The position numbers were made by a program, and so were the translations under genes. A stretch of 64,000 bases of DNA, taken from positions 62,001-126,000 of the forward strand of contig NZ_AJVF01000041.1 of the NCBI RefSeq assembly GCF_000262045.1, in the 5' to 3' direction. The notes beneath the pieces were generated by a model, which saw nothing but the letters and a program-made list of their open reading frames with translations, was not told the origin of the DNA and did not search any database. The stretch is from Bacillus siamensis KCTC 13613. Its GTDB lineage: Bacteria; Bacillota; Bacilli; Bacillales; Bacillaceae. Numbering within the stretch: position 1 is the stretch's first letter; the number at the start of each line of letters is the position of its first letter. Positions 1-9,251 of this stretch are shown in pieces.

Positions 1-1272
1 TCCAAGCACAAATGTCGCTGAATCGGCTGATGTAATAAAAAATACAGCGATCAGAACAAGCGTCAACACGGATGTCACCATTGTGAGCGGGTAGTGGCTG
101 AGAGCGCCGAACAGCATCGTATCCGTCGACAATCCGGCGACATTGAAGACGCCTTTCTGCTGAAGATCCATTGCAGATACGCCGAAAATCGCAAACCATA
201 AAAAGGCCAATATACAAGGTGTCACTAACACACCGATTAAAAATTCCCGGATGGTCCGGCCCCTTGATACACGGGCGATAAAAATGCCGACAAACGGAGA
301 CCAGGAAATCCACCAGGCCCAATAGAAAATGGTCCAGCTGTTAATCCATTCGCGTTTTTGGGGATCATTCGGTGACAAGCGGAAGCTCATCTGCACGATA
401 TTTTGGATGTACTGGCCGATAGAATCGGTAAATGAGTTCATAATCAGCACCGTCGGGCCTACAATGAGCATGAAAAGCATTAATATACCCGCGAGTACCA
501 TGTTGGTATTGCTTAAGTATTTAATTCCCTTGCCGATGCCGCTCCACGCAGAAATTAAGAAAAGCACGGTCACGACAACGATCAAGATCAGCTGAATGGA
601 AAATGTCTTCGGAATGCCGAATAAATAATGCAGACCGCCGTTGATCTGAGTCGCGCCGAGCCCCAAGCTTGTCGCCACACCGACAACCGTTGCAAATACG
701 GCGATACAGTCAATCGTCTTGCCGATCGGACCGTTCACTTTATCGCCTAAAATCGGTGTCAGTGTGCTGCTGATCAAACCGGGGGCATCTTTTCTGAATT
801 GAAAATATGCGATACATAAAGCGACGACGGCGTATATGGCCCAAGCGTGCAGCCCCCAATGGAAAAACGTATACCGGAGCGCATCACGAAAAGCTTGGGG
901 CGTTTCTGTTTCACCTGAGGGAGAGCTGATCGCGTAATGGCTGATCGGTTCCGCAGCCCCGTAAAATACCAGGCCGATTCCCATGCCTGCGCTGAATAGC
1001 ATGGCAAACCATGATAATAAGCCGAATTCCGGTTTTTCCCCGGGTTTTCCGAGTTTTATTTTGCCGATCGGACTCACGATGAGAAAGAGACAGAAACCGA
1101 CAAATATTGAAACGGCCAGCAGATAATACCAGCCGAAAGAATCCGTAACAAAACGTTGTGCCGTATCTGTAACTTGCTGCAGGCTGTCAGGTGAAATAAC
1201 TCCCCATAAAACCGCAGCGGCTGTGATAACGATCACAATCCAAAAAACACTGGAGATATTCTTTTTCTTCAA
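1..1272 (-). CDS. opuD: Glycine betaine transporter OpuD (BCCT family), N-terminal 424 residues
   Basis: Sodium-coupled uptake of glycine betaine as an osmoprotectant across the cytoplasmic membrane. The gene runs off the left edge, so only codons 1-424 are present (the B. subtilis protein is about 512 residues). The family hallmarks are visible: a [14 protein letters not shown] segment near residue 97 and the tryptophan-rich [14 protein letters not shown] stretch near residues 315-330, followed by [12 protein letters not shown]. Many hydrophobic helices are spread through the product. I chose the TTG at 1272 because an AGAGGGTGAG ribosome site lies just upstream and translation is open from there. 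ytfP follows downstream of its promoter region in the opposite sense of reading direction, as in B. subtilis. Other BCCT carriers (choline, carnitine) are possible by sequence alone; position supports OpuD. Confidence 0.88.
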   Translation of the reverse strand, partial: MKKKNISSVFWIVIVITAAAVLWGVISPDSLQQVTDTAQRFVTDSFGWYYLLAVSIFVGFCLFLIVSPIGKIKLGKPGEKPEFGLLSWFAMLFSAGMGIGLVFYGAAEPISHYAISSPSGETETPQAFRDALRYTFFHWGLHAWAIYAVVALCIAYFQFRKDAPGLISSTLTPILGDKVNGPIGKTIDCIAVFATVVGVATSLGLGATQINGGLHYLFGIPKTFSIQLILIVVVTVLFLISAWSGIGKGIKYLSNTNMVLAGILMLFMLIVGPTVLIMNSFTDSIGQYIQNIVQMSFRLSPNDPQKREWINSWTIFYWAWWISWSPFVGIFIARVSRGRTIREFLIGVLVTPCILAFLWFAIFGVSAMDLQQKGVFNVAGLSTDTMLFGALSHYPLTMVTSVLTLVLIAVFFITSADSATFVLG

Positions 1273-1354
1273 ACGTTCTCACCCTCTGACTATTTTTTCA
1301 ATACGCCATTTGCTTTAGTATGATCGTACGATTGCAGATCATCCCTTTCTTCCT

Positions 1355-1380
1355 ATTCCCTCAATCAGGTGAAACAAAAC
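1355..1380 (-). promoter_or_regulatory. Weak sigma-B-like promoter candidate for opuD
   Basis: On the minus strand GTTTTG (1375-1380) is followed after 14 nt by GGGAAT (1355-1360), resembling the general-stress consensus GTTTAA-N12-15-GGGTAT with three mismatches. opuD of B. subtilis is known to be salt- and sigma-B-responsive. Inference only. Confidence 0.3.
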
Positions 1381-1439
1381 GCAGAAAACTCTATCATATT
1401 TTTGGTGGGGACGCTCACGTTAATGTGCTTAAAACTATT

Positions 1440-2705
1440 TTACAGCGAGTGTGAGTAACGTCCTGCATTCAAGCCGGCGAGACGGCCCGTAACAAGGGCT
1501 GACGTGATATTATAGCCTCCGGTGTAGCCGTGAATGTCAAGGATTTCCCCGCAAAAATATAAGCCCTCCATTTTTTTAGACGCCATTTGTTTCGGTTCAA
1601 TCTCTTTGACGGAAACACCGCCGCCCGTGACAAACGCTTTGTCCAAAGAAAGCGTTCCGTCTGCTGACACCGTAAATTGTTTGCAGTCTTTGACAAACGC
1701 CCTGAATTGATCCTTCGGCAGCTCCGTAAAGCTGATCTGAGGATCAAGGCCGTTCCGCTCCAGAAGGAAAAGCAGGTACCGTTCCTGCATCCATGGTCTG
1801 AGCGCGTTTTTGAGCGCTTTTTTCGGCGCGTCTTTCAGCTCCTTGTGCATCCGCTGAAATAACTCTTCCTCGGTGATGCCGGGAAACAGATCGATGCGGA
1901 GCTTGACCTCTGGCTGCTTTTTCAGTTCTTTGACGACAAACTGGCTGCAGCGGAGAATGGCCGGGCCTGACAAGCCGAAATGGGTAAACAGCATGTCCAT
2001 CACATGTGTGACGACAGGTTTGCCTTTTTTATTCAGGACGCTGACGGCCGTGTTTCTAAGAGACAGCCCCTGAAGGGTTTTTTGCTTAATAAACGGCTCT
2101 GACGATGTAACCGGCACTTCTGTCGGAAAGAGTTCAGTCACGGTGTGCCCGGCCGCTTCCGCCCATGCATAGCCGTCTCCGGTGCTGCCGGTATGGGGGA
2201 CTGATTTTCCGCCGACCGCGATAATGACGGCGCGTGCGTTAATGTGTTCGTCATTGTTTGTCGTAATGCCCGCTGTTCTGCCATTCTCGTACCGCACTTC
2301 TTTGATTTTTTCATTTGTGCGGATGGTGACATTCAGTTCTTTTAAACGGTTCAAAAGCGCATCGACAACGCTTTGTGCTTTGTCCGTCACCGGGAACATG
2401 CGCCCGTGGTCTTCTTCTTTCAGCTGAATGCCGAGGTTTTCAAAAAAGGCGATAATATCTTCATTATTAAATTCGGAAAATGCGCTGTATAAAAAGCGGC
2501 CGTTGCCGGGAATGTGTTTGATAATCTCTTCAACAGGGAGGCGATTGGTCACGTTGCAGCGCCCGCCGCCGGAAATCGCCAGCTTCCGTCCCAGCTTGTT
2601 TCCTTTATCAATTAATAGAACATCTGCCCCTTCTTCACCTGCGGCAATGGCAGCCATTAAACCGGACGGGCCGCCGCCGATCACAATCACGTCATAATGT
2701 TTCAT
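1440..2705 (-). CDS. ytfP: HI0933-family FAD/NAD(P) flavoprotein YtfP
   Basis: Predicted FAD-dependent oxidoreductase of the HI0933/BaiN-like family; substrate unknown. The Rossmann dinucleotide motif [10 protein letters not shown] lies at residues 10-19, a GGGRCNVTN segment near 46-54, and the FAD-closing motif [18 protein letters not shown] near 382-399. The 421-residue length is normal for the family. The ATG is preceded by no strong Shine-Dalgarno sequence (GAAAG lies about 15 nt upstream), so expression may be modest or the start inexact. It is transcribed towards opuD and divergently from ytgP. Function in B. subtilis is not established to my knowledge. Confidence 0.87.
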   Translation of the reverse strand: MKHYDVIVIGGGPSGLMAAIAAGEEGADVLLIDKGNKLGRKLAISGGGRCNVTNRLPVEEIIKHIPGNGRFLYSAFSEFNNEDIIAFFENLGIQLKEEDHGRMFPVTDKAQSVVDALLNRLKELNVTIRTNEKIKEVRYENGRTAGITTNNDEHINARAVIIAVGGKSVPHTGSTGDGYAWAEAAGHTVTELFPTEVPVTSSEPFIKQKTLQGLSLRNTAVSVLNKKGKPVVTHVMDMLFTHFGLSGPAILRCSQFVVKELKKQPEVKLRIDLFPGITEEELFQRMHKELKDAPKKALKNALRPWMQERYLLFLLERNGLDPQISFTELPKDQFRAFVKDCKQFTVSADGTLSLDKAFVTGGGVSVKEIEPKQMASKKMEGLYFCGEILDIHGYTGGYNITSALVTGRLAGLNAGRYSHSL

Positions 2706-2732
2706 ATTTCATCAACAACTTTCTTTTTCGCG

Positions 2733-2768
2733 TATAATAGGCGGAAATGTCCGCTTCCTGCTATTATA
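2733..2768. repeat. Nested inverted repeat between divergent ytfP and ytgP
   Basis: Arms TATAATAG (2733-2740) and CTATTATA (2761-2768) enclose an inner inverted repeat GCGGA (2741-2745) / TCCGC (2750-2754). The outer arms each contain a -10-like hexamer, one per strand, so the element could position opposing promoters or bind a dimeric regulator. Confidence 0.55.
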
Positions 2769-2910
2769 GCGAAAGAAAGGGAATCCTTAAACGTGTTTTG
2801 TTTTTTTAGGGCTTCCCAAAAAGTTTCCCGCTGTAATTATTACCGTCTATTTGCCCAGTTGTGTTAAAATAGAAAAGTTGAATCTTCGTAGAAAATGGTG
2901 ATGAGGAAAC

Positions 2911-4548
2911 ATGTCAAGCAAATTGTTAAGGGGCACGTTCGTGCTGACGCTCGGCACCTATATATCGCGGATTTTAGGGATGATTTATCTGATCCCGTTC
3001 GGAGCGATGGTCGGAGCGACGGGCGGAGCTTTGTTTCAATACGGATATAATCAATATACACTGTTTTTAAACATTGCCACGATGGGATTTCCCGCCGCGG
3101 TTTCAAAGTTTGTCTCGAAATATAATTCCAAAGGAGACTATGAGACGAGCAGGCGGATGCTGAGAGCGGGAATGTCGGTTATGCTCGTTACCGGGATGAT
3201 CGCTTTTTCGATTCTTTACATTTCGGCGCCGTTTTTTGCGGAAACATCTCTCGGCGGCGCAAGTAACAACGGCCTTACGATTGACCACGTCGTTTATGTC
3301 ATCCGGATGGTCAGTCTGGCACTTTTGGTTGTGCCGATTATGAGTCTTGTACGCGGTTTTTTCCAAGGCCACCAGATGATGGGGCCGACAGCCGTTTCTC
3401 AGGTTGTGGAGCAGCTTGCCCGGATCATCTTCTTATTGGGCGCAACATATTTGATTTTAAGAGTGATTAACGGCGGCCTTGTCATCGCAGTCGGATATGC
3501 GACTTTCGCAGCGCTGATCGGATCATTCGGAGGGCTTGTCGTCCTTTATATTTACTGGAATAAGCGGAAGGGCGATCTTCTGGCGATGAAGCCGAACCTC
3601 GTCCCGTCAGCGAACTTAAGCTATAAAAAAATGTTTATTGAGCTTTTCAGCTATGCCGCTCCTTACGTTTTTGTCGGACTGGCGATTCCTTTGTATTCTT
3701 ATATCGATACGAATACGTTTAATAAAGCGATGATTGCGGCGGGCCATAAGGACATCAGCCAGGACATGCTGGCGATTGTCACCCTTTATGTGCCGAAGCT
3801 TGTCATGATTCCGGTTTCTCTGGCGACCGCTTTCGGTCTGACGCTGATCCCGACGATAACCGAATCATTTACGAGCAGGAATTATAAGCTTTTGAACCAG
3901 CAGATTAACCAGACGATGCAGATCATTCTGTTTCTGGTTATCCCCGCCGTTGTCGGGATGTCGGTGTTATCAGGGCCGGCCTATACGTTCTTCTACGGTT
4001 CTGAAAGCCTTCGTCCGGATATCGGACAGGATATTTTGTTCTGGTACGCGCCTGTCGCGATTTTGTTTTCTCTGTTTACAGTAAATGCCGCTATCCTGCA
4101 AGGGATTAATAAGCAGAAATTTGCGGTCGTGAGCCTTTTCATCGGCGTCATTATAAAAGTGGTGCTGAACGTGCCGCTGATCAAGCTGTTTCAGGGAGAC
4201 GGCGCCATATTGGCAACGGCGCTCGGTTATATCGCTTCTCTTCTGTACGGTTTTATTATGATTAAGCGCCATGCGGGCTATTCGTATACGGTGCTTATGA
4301 AGCGGGTCATTTTAATTGCGGTCTTATCCGTTGTAATGGGAGTCGCGGTCAAGCTGACTCAATGGCTGCTCAGTTTCTTCGTAACGTACCAAAGCGGCCA
4401 GCTGCATGCGGCGATTGTCGTCTTTGTCTGTGCCGCTGTCGGCGGTGCGGTGTACATGTTTGCCGCGTACCGAATCGGATTTTTGCAGAAAATGTTTGGA
4501 AACCGTCTGCCGCGGGTTTTAAGAAGAGGCAGGCATTCCGCCCATTGA
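2911..4548 (+). CDS. ytgP: MOP-superfamily lipid II flippase candidate YtgP (MurJ-like)
   Basis: Polytopic membrane protein of the MOP exporter superfamily (polysaccharide biosynthesis/MATE-like). B. subtilis YtgP is the MurJ-type flippase that moves lipid II for peptidoglycan synthesis, partly redundant with Amj. The 545-residue product begins with an LTLGTYISRILGMIY segment typical of the family and alternates hydrophobic helices throughout, consistent with about 14 membrane spans. The ATG at 2911 has a GATGAGGAAAC ribosome site at good spacing. It is divergent from ytfP and followed at once by a terminator and the pseudouridine synthase gene. Assignment rests on length, family features and gene order. 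Confidence 0.88.
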   Translation: MSSKLLRGTFVLTLGTYISRILGMIYLIPFGAMVGATGGALFQYGYNQYTLFLNIATMGFPAAVSKFVSKYNSKGDYETSRRMLRAGMSVMLVTGMIAFSILYISAPFFAETSLGGASNNGLTIDHVVYVIRMVSLALLVVPIMSLVRGFFQGHQMMGPTAVSQVVEQLARIIFLLGATYLILRVINGGLVIAVGYATFAALIGSFGGLVVLYIYWNKRKGDLLAMKPNLVPSANLSYKKMFIELFSYAAPYVFVGLAIPLYSYIDTNTFNKAMIAAGHKDISQDMLAIVTLYVPKLVMIPVSLATAFGLTLIPTITESFTSRNYKLLNQQINQTMQIILFLVIPAVVGMSVLSGPAYTFFYGSESLRPDIGQDILFWYAPVAILFSLFTVNAAILQGINKQKFAVVSLFIGVIIKVVLNVPLIKLFQGDGAILATALGYIASLLYGFIMIKRHAGYSYTVLMKRVILIAVLSVVMGVAVKLTQWLLSFFVTYQSGQLHAAIVVFVCAAVGGAVYMFAAYRIGFLQKMFGNRLPRVLRRGRHSAH

Positions 4549-4561
4549 GGAATAATGAACA

Positions 4562-4588
4562 GTCCGCTTATTGCGGGCTTTTCTTTTT
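4562..4588 (+). terminator. Rho-independent terminator after ytgP
   Basis: GTCCGC (4562-4567) pairs with GCGGGC (4573-4578), followed by a T-rich run. The T-run abuts the AAAGGAGAGG ribosome site of the next gene, so readthrough and translation initiation there may be linked. Confidence 0.65.
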
Positions 4589-4604
4589 AAAGGAGAGGAT
4601 CAGG

Positions 4605-5324
4605 ATGAGACTTGATAAGCTGCTTTCAAACAGCGGATTCGGCTCAAGAAAAGATGTGAAAAAAATCGTCAAGGCAGGGGCTGTCATGATTGACGGAGAG
4701 CCGGCGAAAGATGTGAAAACCCATGTCGATCCCGATAAACAGGACATCACGGTATACGGAGAGCCGGCAGACTACCGGGAATTTATTTATGTCATGATGA
4801 ATAAGCCGCAAGGAGTGCTGTCCGCTACAGAAGACAGCCGCCAGCAAACGGTGGTTGATCTGCTGACGCCCGAAGAACAGAGATTCGAACCGTTTCCGGC
4901 GGGGCGTCTTGATAAGGATACCGAAGGATTTCTGCTTCTGACCAATGACGGGCAGCTCGCTCATCGTCTTCTTTCTCCGAAAAAGCACGTGCCTAAAACA
5001 TATGAGGTCCGGTTAGCCTCACCTCTGTCACCGGAAGACATCATCAATCTGGAAAAAGGCGTCGTCATTGAAGGTGGCTATAAGACGAAGCCGGCAGCTG
5101 TTGAAACCATCACTCAAAGCCCTGATGAAACGGTCATTCATTTGACCATTACAGAAGGCAAATATCATCAGGTGAAGCTGATGGCAAAGGCTGTCGGAAA
5201 TGAAGTGGCTTATTTAAAACGGCTTTCGATGGGGGCTGTTTCTCTTGATCCGGAGCTTAAGCCGGGAGAATTTCGCGAGCTGACTGAAGAAGAGCTCGCA
5301 GCGCTGAAAGATACTGAAGTGTAA
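4605..5324 (+). CDS. ytzG: RsuA/RluB-family 16S rRNA pseudouridine synthase
   Basis: Isomerises a uridine to pseudouridine in ribosomal RNA. An N-terminal S4 RNA-binding domain (residues 2-45, beginning MRLDKLLSNSGFGSRKDVKK) precedes the catalytic domain, which shows the GRLDKDTEG motif with catalytic Asp103 and the MMNKPQGVLSATED segment at 64-77. At 239 residues it matches RsuA size. I start at the ATG at 4605 after AAAGGAGAGGATC; the frame stays open further upstream but that part overlaps ytgP coding sequence and reads as noise. The exact target nucleotide (16S position 516 for E. coli RsuA) is inferred from the family. Confidence 0.88.
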   Translation: MRLDKLLSNSGFGSRKDVKKIVKAGAVMIDGEPAKDVKTHVDPDKQDITVYGEPADYREFIYVMMNKPQGVLSATEDSRQQTVVDLLTPEEQRFEPFPAGRLDKDTEGFLLLTNDGQLAHRLLSPKKHVPKTYEVRLASPLSPEDIINLEKGVVIEGGYKTKPAAVETITQSPDETVIHLTITEGKYHQVKLMAKAVGNEVAYLKRLSMGAVSLDPELKPGEFRELTEEELAALKDTEV

Positions 5325-5334
5325 TCGATATCAG

Positions 5335-5368
5335 AAAAGCCCAAAACAGATTTGTTTTGGGCTTTTTA
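5335..5368 (+). terminator. Terminator after pseudouridine synthase gene
   Basis: AAAAGCCCAAAACA pairs with TGTTTTGGGCTTTT over a four-base loop, followed by T residues. Confidence 0.9.
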
Positions 5369-5454
5369 TATAGAGGAACAAAAAACAACAAGGCAAAGAC
5401 GCTGCTTTGCCTTGCAGCATGTCAGGCCGAAAAAGGCCTTATGTAATTGTTCGC

Positions 5455-5676
5455 TTAAGATGTAATTTTTACTTTTTTTCGTGTTGTCTCCCACTTGCCT
5501 CGGCTAGGACTATGAACAAGATCATTGTATGCTAACACATTTAAGTCTCGCTGAATGGTTCTAGGTGTAATGCCGAATTCATCAACCAGTTCCTGTGTCG
5601 TCACAAGACCTTTTTCCTGGATGAACATGTAAACTGATTTAATCCGAGTCAGCATACGATTTGTTGAAGGTTTCAA
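5455..5676 (-). CDS. ytzE: Small DeoR-type helix-turn-helix protein YtzE
   Basis: A 73-residue protein that is essentially the N-terminal winged helix-turn-helix of DeoR regulators: VTTQELVDEFGITPRTIQRD lies near residues 24-43. The ligand-binding domain of full DeoR proteins is absent, as in the B. subtilis homologue, so it is a natural short form and not a truncation visible here. The TTG at 5676 is preferred because a GGGAGTGG ribosome site sits 7 nt upstream; an in-frame ATG at 5694 lies on the wrong side of that site. It is transcribed against the upstream rRNA-modification gene and away from ythP. Target genes unknown. Confidence 0.85.
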   Translation of the reverse strand: MKPSTNRMLTRIKSVYMFIQEKGLVTTQELVDEFGITPRTIQRDLNVLAYNDLVHSPSRGKWETTRKKVKITS

Positions 5677-5956
5677 AAAACCACTCCCTATCATAAGATC
5701 GGATGGACTTGATATACCACAACTTTCGACTCTAAAACTTCGTACGAATAAGCAACAAAGGCAGACATTCTGTTTTTTCTCTTTTAACTGCCTCCATTAT
5801 ACACGATATGGCGGACATGAATCTAGGAATAAGCGCAGATAATTTTTACCAATTGAGCGCCGCTTGGTGCATTACTATGCCCGGCCCGCTTTTATTATTA
5901 TGGAAACTGAAACTTTTTTTATACGTGTCCGTATGAAAACGGGGGAGGGAGAAAGC

Positions 5957-6661
5957 TTGGGAGACTTATTGAATGCAAACATCGTCTGCGCCGGTTATGC
6001 TGACAGGCCGAAGGTGATCTCAAATGTATCTCTGTCGGTCAGCGCGGGGGAAATTGCCGGGTTAATCGGGGCAAACGGGGCGGGGAAAAGTACGGTGATT
6101 AAGGCGATTCTCGGGCTGTGCAGGGATATAGAAGGCGGTATTGAATGGAATGATTCATCCTATGCTTACATACCGGAGCGTCCGAGTTTTTATGAAGAAC
6201 TGACGCTTTGGGAGCATCTTGAACTCACAGGGTCATTGCGGGGGATAGAAGCCGGAGAGTGCCGTGAGCGGGCCGGGCGGCTGCTTGATGAATTTTCATT
6301 GACGGCGGTAAAACATGAATTGCCTTCCGGTTTTTCAAAAGGGATGCAGCAAAAATTGATGCTCATACAGGCGTTTTTGGCGAAGCCGGATATTTACATC
6401 ATTGATGAGCCGTTTATCGGACTTGATCCGATCTCAACGAAGCTGTTTACCGACATGCTGATTGCTGAGAAAGAAAGGGGCGCGGGTATTCTGATGTGCA
6501 CCCATGTTCTGGATACCGCCGAAAAAATCTGCGACCGGTTTTATTTGCTGGATCAGGGCGCTCTGCTTCTTCAAGGCACGTTAGCGGAGCTTCAAGAAAA
6601 AACGGGGAGCCGTTCATTGTTAGATTGCTTTTATTCAGCGGTTCGGAGCAGTCAGCGATGA
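5957..6661 (+). CDS. ythP: ABC transporter ATP-binding protein YthP
   Basis: ATPase subunit of an EcsA/EcsB-like ABC exporter, paired with YthQ. Walker A GANGAGKST at residues 38-46, signature-like SKGMQQK near 135, Walker B IYIIDEPFIGLDP near 153-165 and the switch histidine in CTHVLD near 190 are all present. The 234-residue size fits a single nucleotide-binding domain. The frame is open from an ATG at 5864, but I choose the TTG at 5957 because the strong GGGGGAGGGAG site stands just before it. Its stop overlaps the ythQ start by 4 nt, indicating translational coupling. Substrate unknown. Confidence 0.87.
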   Translation: MGDLLNANIVCAGYADRPKVISNVSLSVSAGEIAGLIGANGAGKSTVIKAILGLCRDIEGGIEWNDSSYAYIPERPSFYEELTLWEHLELTGSLRGIEAGECRERAGRLLDEFSLTAVKHELPSGFSKGMQQKLMLIQAFLAKPDIYIIDEPFIGLDPISTKLFTDMLIAEKERGAGILMCTHVLDTAEKICDRFYLLDQGALLLQGTLAELQEKTGSRSLLDCFYSAVRSSQR

Positions 6662-7818
6662 CCGGGCGGGCTTTGTTTTTTCAAAGGATGTTTCATTTCT
6701 GGCGGTATCAATGGAAGGTGTTTCAGACGGTCATTGATTGGACGGTCGCGCTGTATATCGTTCTTCCTGCTGCCGCATTGGCCGTTTATCAATATGCTGA
6801 ATGGCTGAACGGCAGGGGGCTTCTTGATAGAGCTGCCGGAGTATTAGGCTGGGGCTGGCTGTATGTCTTCAGTGTCCTGCTGTTATGCACCGGTTTTATT
6901 CATACCTTTTTGCTGGAAGCGGATCATGTGTTTTTGGTGCATGCAAAATATCTGATGAAAAAGCTGAAACGGTACGCGCTTTTGTATTCGATGTTCCTTT
7001 CACTTATCAAATGGGGCGTGCTTGCCGTGCTGTTATTTCCCTTATGGCGCCAGTACGGTGACTGCACCTTCTCGGCATATTCAGGCATTTTTTGCTGTCT
7101 GTCCGGCTTTCATGCTGCGATATTGGCAGTGCATCGGCAAAGAAAAATCAGACGGCAGACAGTTGGACATCAGGCGGCAGGCTGGCTGAAAGCGGCGGTT
7201 CTGTTGGCGGGCGCGTGTTTCATGATCCGGTTTGCCGCCGAGTGGTACTGGCTTTGGCCGGCAGGATATATATTGTTCATCTGCTCCGTTCTTTTAACTT
7301 GGAAAGAAGCGGAGTCCTTATCAGCTTTTGAGGAAGAAGTGCTTGAGGAGAACAGGCGCAAGCTTTCATTCGCCGCCTTTGTTTTGATGCTCAGCCATGA
7401 TGTGCAGCTGCCGAATGTAAAAAAGAAAGGGCGGAGCAAGCCGTTTTTATATCCCGGCTCAAAGCACATCTTTACAAAACGGTCGGCGTATACGGCGTGG
7501 AAAGAATTGTTTTTTAAAGTGCTGATCCGAAATGGCGGGTATCTCCGGCAGCTTTACCTTTTAACCGCGGCTTTTACGGCTCTTATTCTCGTTCTTCCGC
7601 TTTTGCTGAAGCCGGCAGCCCTCATTTTATTTACACTGGTCAGCCGATATGCCGCGTCGCTTCTCTTTGACCGGATCACGGACAAACCGGTTTTAAGCGG
7701 TATCAAAAGAGACAGTGATGATTATTTCCGGGCGAGAAACAGCGTATTAACCCTCATTCAAATCATCTGTTCCGGATGGTGCCTTATTGCGGCGGTTTTT
7801 TCCGCCCTTTATATGTGA
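6658..7818 (+). CDS. ythQ: ABC transporter permease YthQ (EcsB-like)
   Basis: Membrane partner of YthP. The 386-residue product has several hydrophobic segments (for example near residues 20-45, 60-80, 100-125 and a C-terminal cluster) separated by basic stretches, as in EcsB permeases. The ATG lies in an ATGA overlap with the ythP stop; the longer open frame from 6496 runs through ythP coding sequence and is not real. A shared terminator separates it from convergent pbuO. The transported substrate cannot be told from sequence. Confidence 0.85.
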   Translation: MTGRALFFQRMFHFWRYQWKVFQTVIDWTVALYIVLPAAALAVYQYAEWLNGRGLLDRAAGVLGWGWLYVFSVLLLCTGFIHTFLLEADHVFLVHAKYLMKKLKRYALLYSMFLSLIKWGVLAVLLFPLWRQYGDCTFSAYSGIFCCLSGFHAAILAVHRQRKIRRQTVGHQAAGWLKAAVLLAGACFMIRFAAEWYWLWPAGYILFICSVLLTWKEAESLSAFEEEVLEENRRKLSFAAFVLMLSHDVQLPNVKKKGRSKPFLYPGSKHIFTKRSAYTAWKELFFKVLIRNGGYLRQLYLLTAAFTALILVLPLLLKPAALILFTLVSRYAASLLFDRITDKPVLSGIKRDSDDYFRARNSVLTLIQIICSGWCLIAAVFSALYM

Positions 7819-7853
7819 AAAATCCCTTTCCGAAAAAGGAAAGGGATTTTTTT
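7818..7853. terminator. Bidirectional terminator between ythQ and pbuO
   Basis: AAATCCCTTTCC pairs with GGAAAGGGATTT around GAAAAA, with A- and T-runs on both sides, serving both convergent genes. Confidence 0.88.
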
Positions 7854-9156
7854 AATGTCCGTTCAAAATAAAAAGCTGAATAAAAAACAGCACCGCAAAG
7901 ATGATGACTAAAGGATGGATTTCGCGCCATTTTTTCTTAGCGAGCTTCACAAGCGGGTATGAAATGAAGCCGAGCGCGATTCCGGTTGAAATACTGGATG
8001 TCAAAGGCATCGCCAAAATGACGAGAAAGGCCGGGAATGCTTCATCAAGCTCATTCCAGCGGATATTCGACACCGCCCCCATCATCAGACTGCCGACAAT
8101 AATCAGAGCCGGTGACGTAATGGCGGACACTTCTGATAAGACGCTGACAAGCGGACTGAAAAACATGGAAACGGCAAACATAACGGCAATCGTCAGCGCC
8201 GTCAGGCCCGTTCTTCCGCCCGCGGCCACCCCTGCTGAAGATTCAACGAAAGCGGTCGTCGGGCTGGTGCCGAAAATGCTTCCGACTGTCGTAGCGGTCG
8301 AATCAGCCAAAAGCGCTCTTCTCGCATTCGGCAGCTGATTGTTTTTGATCAATCCCGCCTGTTCGGCGACACCGATCATGGTGCCGGTCGTATCAAAAAT
8401 CGTAACGAGAAGAAAAGAAAACACAACGGCGTACAGACCGTGGTGCACGACATCCCCGAGGGCTCCGAACGGATTTGTTATTAAAAGCCCCTCAGGCAGG
8501 TGCGGGAAGGACATGAACCCTTTTGTAAAATGAATCTGACCGGTCAAAAAGGCAATGACAGCAGTCAGCGCCATACCGATGAACAGAGCCCCGTTTACAT
8601 TCAGCACCATCAGCACGATACTGATGATAAGCCCGATAAGCGTTAAAATGACGGCAGTTGAATGAAGATCACCGAGTGCGACTAAATTAGATTTATCAGC
8701 CGTGATGATACCGGATTGGCGCAAACCGATAAATGCGATAAATAAGCCGATGCCGGTCGTAATGCCGTATTTTAAATTGTCTGGAATGGCTTCTATTAGT
8801 TGTTTTCTTAAAGGCGTTAACGATAAAATGATAAAGATGACTCCCGCGATAAATACGGCGCTGAAAGCCGTCTGATACGAGATGCCGCTGCCTGCGCCGA
8901 CGACATGAAAGGCGAGATACGCGTTTAAGCCCATGCCGGGGGCAATGGCAATCGGAAAATTCGCAGCGAGAGCCATCCATAAAGTTCCGACAATGGAAGC
9001 GATAATCGTGGCGGTGAACACTTGGTCAAACGGAATTCCCGCATTTGAAAGGATCACCGGATTGACGACAATGATATACACCATTGTAAAGAAGGTGGTC
9101 AGTCCCGCGGTAATTTCTCTTTTTATTGTCGTTTGATGCTTGTCGAGATGAAACAT
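7852..9156 (-). CDS. pbuO: Hypoxanthine/guanine permease PbuO (NCS2/AzgA-like)
   Basis: Purine base uptake permease. The 434-residue product is strongly hydrophobic and carries AzgA/PbuG features: TTFFTMVYIIVVNPVIL near residues 18-34, APGMGLNAYLAF near 72-83 and GTSPTTAFVESSAGVAAGGRTG near 300. I start at the ATG at 9156, 5 nt after a GGAGGT site; the open frame extends 23 codons further without a ribosome site. Upstream, two PurR-box-like sequences in opposite orientation suggest repression by PurR when PRPP is low. It is divergent from pepV. PbuG is the close paralogue; position next to pepV supports PbuO. Confidence 0.87.
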   Translation of the reverse strand: MFHLDKHQTTIKREITAGLTTFFTMVYIIVVNPVILSNAGIPFDQVFTATIIASIVGTLWMALAANFPIAIAPGMGLNAYLAFHVVGAGSGISYQTAFSAVFIAGVIFIILSLTPLRKQLIEAIPDNLKYGITTGIGLFIAFIGLRQSGIITADKSNLVALGDLHSTAVILTLIGLIISIVLMVLNVNGALFIGMALTAVIAFLTGQIHFTKGFMSFPHLPEGLLITNPFGALGDVVHHGLYAVVFSFLLVTIFDTTGTMIGVAEQAGLIKNNQLPNARRALLADSTATTVGSIFGTSPTTAFVESSAGVAAGGRTGLTALTIAVMFAVSMFFSPLVSVLSEVSAITSPALIIVGSLMMGAVSNIRWNELDEAFPAFLVILAMPLTSSISTGIALGFISYPLVKLAKKKWREIHPLVIIFAVLFFIQLFILNGH

Positions 9157-9166
9157 AAGTACCTCC

Positions 9167-9211
9167 AATGACGAACATTTTTTCAAAACATCATCTATAT
9201 TATTCGTTTTA
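9167..9211 (-). promoter_or_regulatory. Candidate PurR operator pair upstream of pbuO
   Basis: AATGACGAACATT (9167-9179, plus strand) and TAAAACGAATAAT (9199-9211, minus strand) match AWWWCCGAACWWT at about 11 and 10 of 13 positions. They face each other, and 14-nt boxes would be separated by 17 nt, the spacing described for B. subtilis PurBox pairs. pbuO is a PurR target in B. subtilis. Confidence 0.55.
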
Positions 9212-9251
9212 TGAACATTTTGCAAGTCTTTATCAAGAAAGGGGATTTGTG

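Noticed and set aside
4362-4604. Extended N-terminus of the pseudouridine synthase
   Set aside because: Lies in another frame of ytgP; the ATG at 4605 with its ribosome site is the true start.
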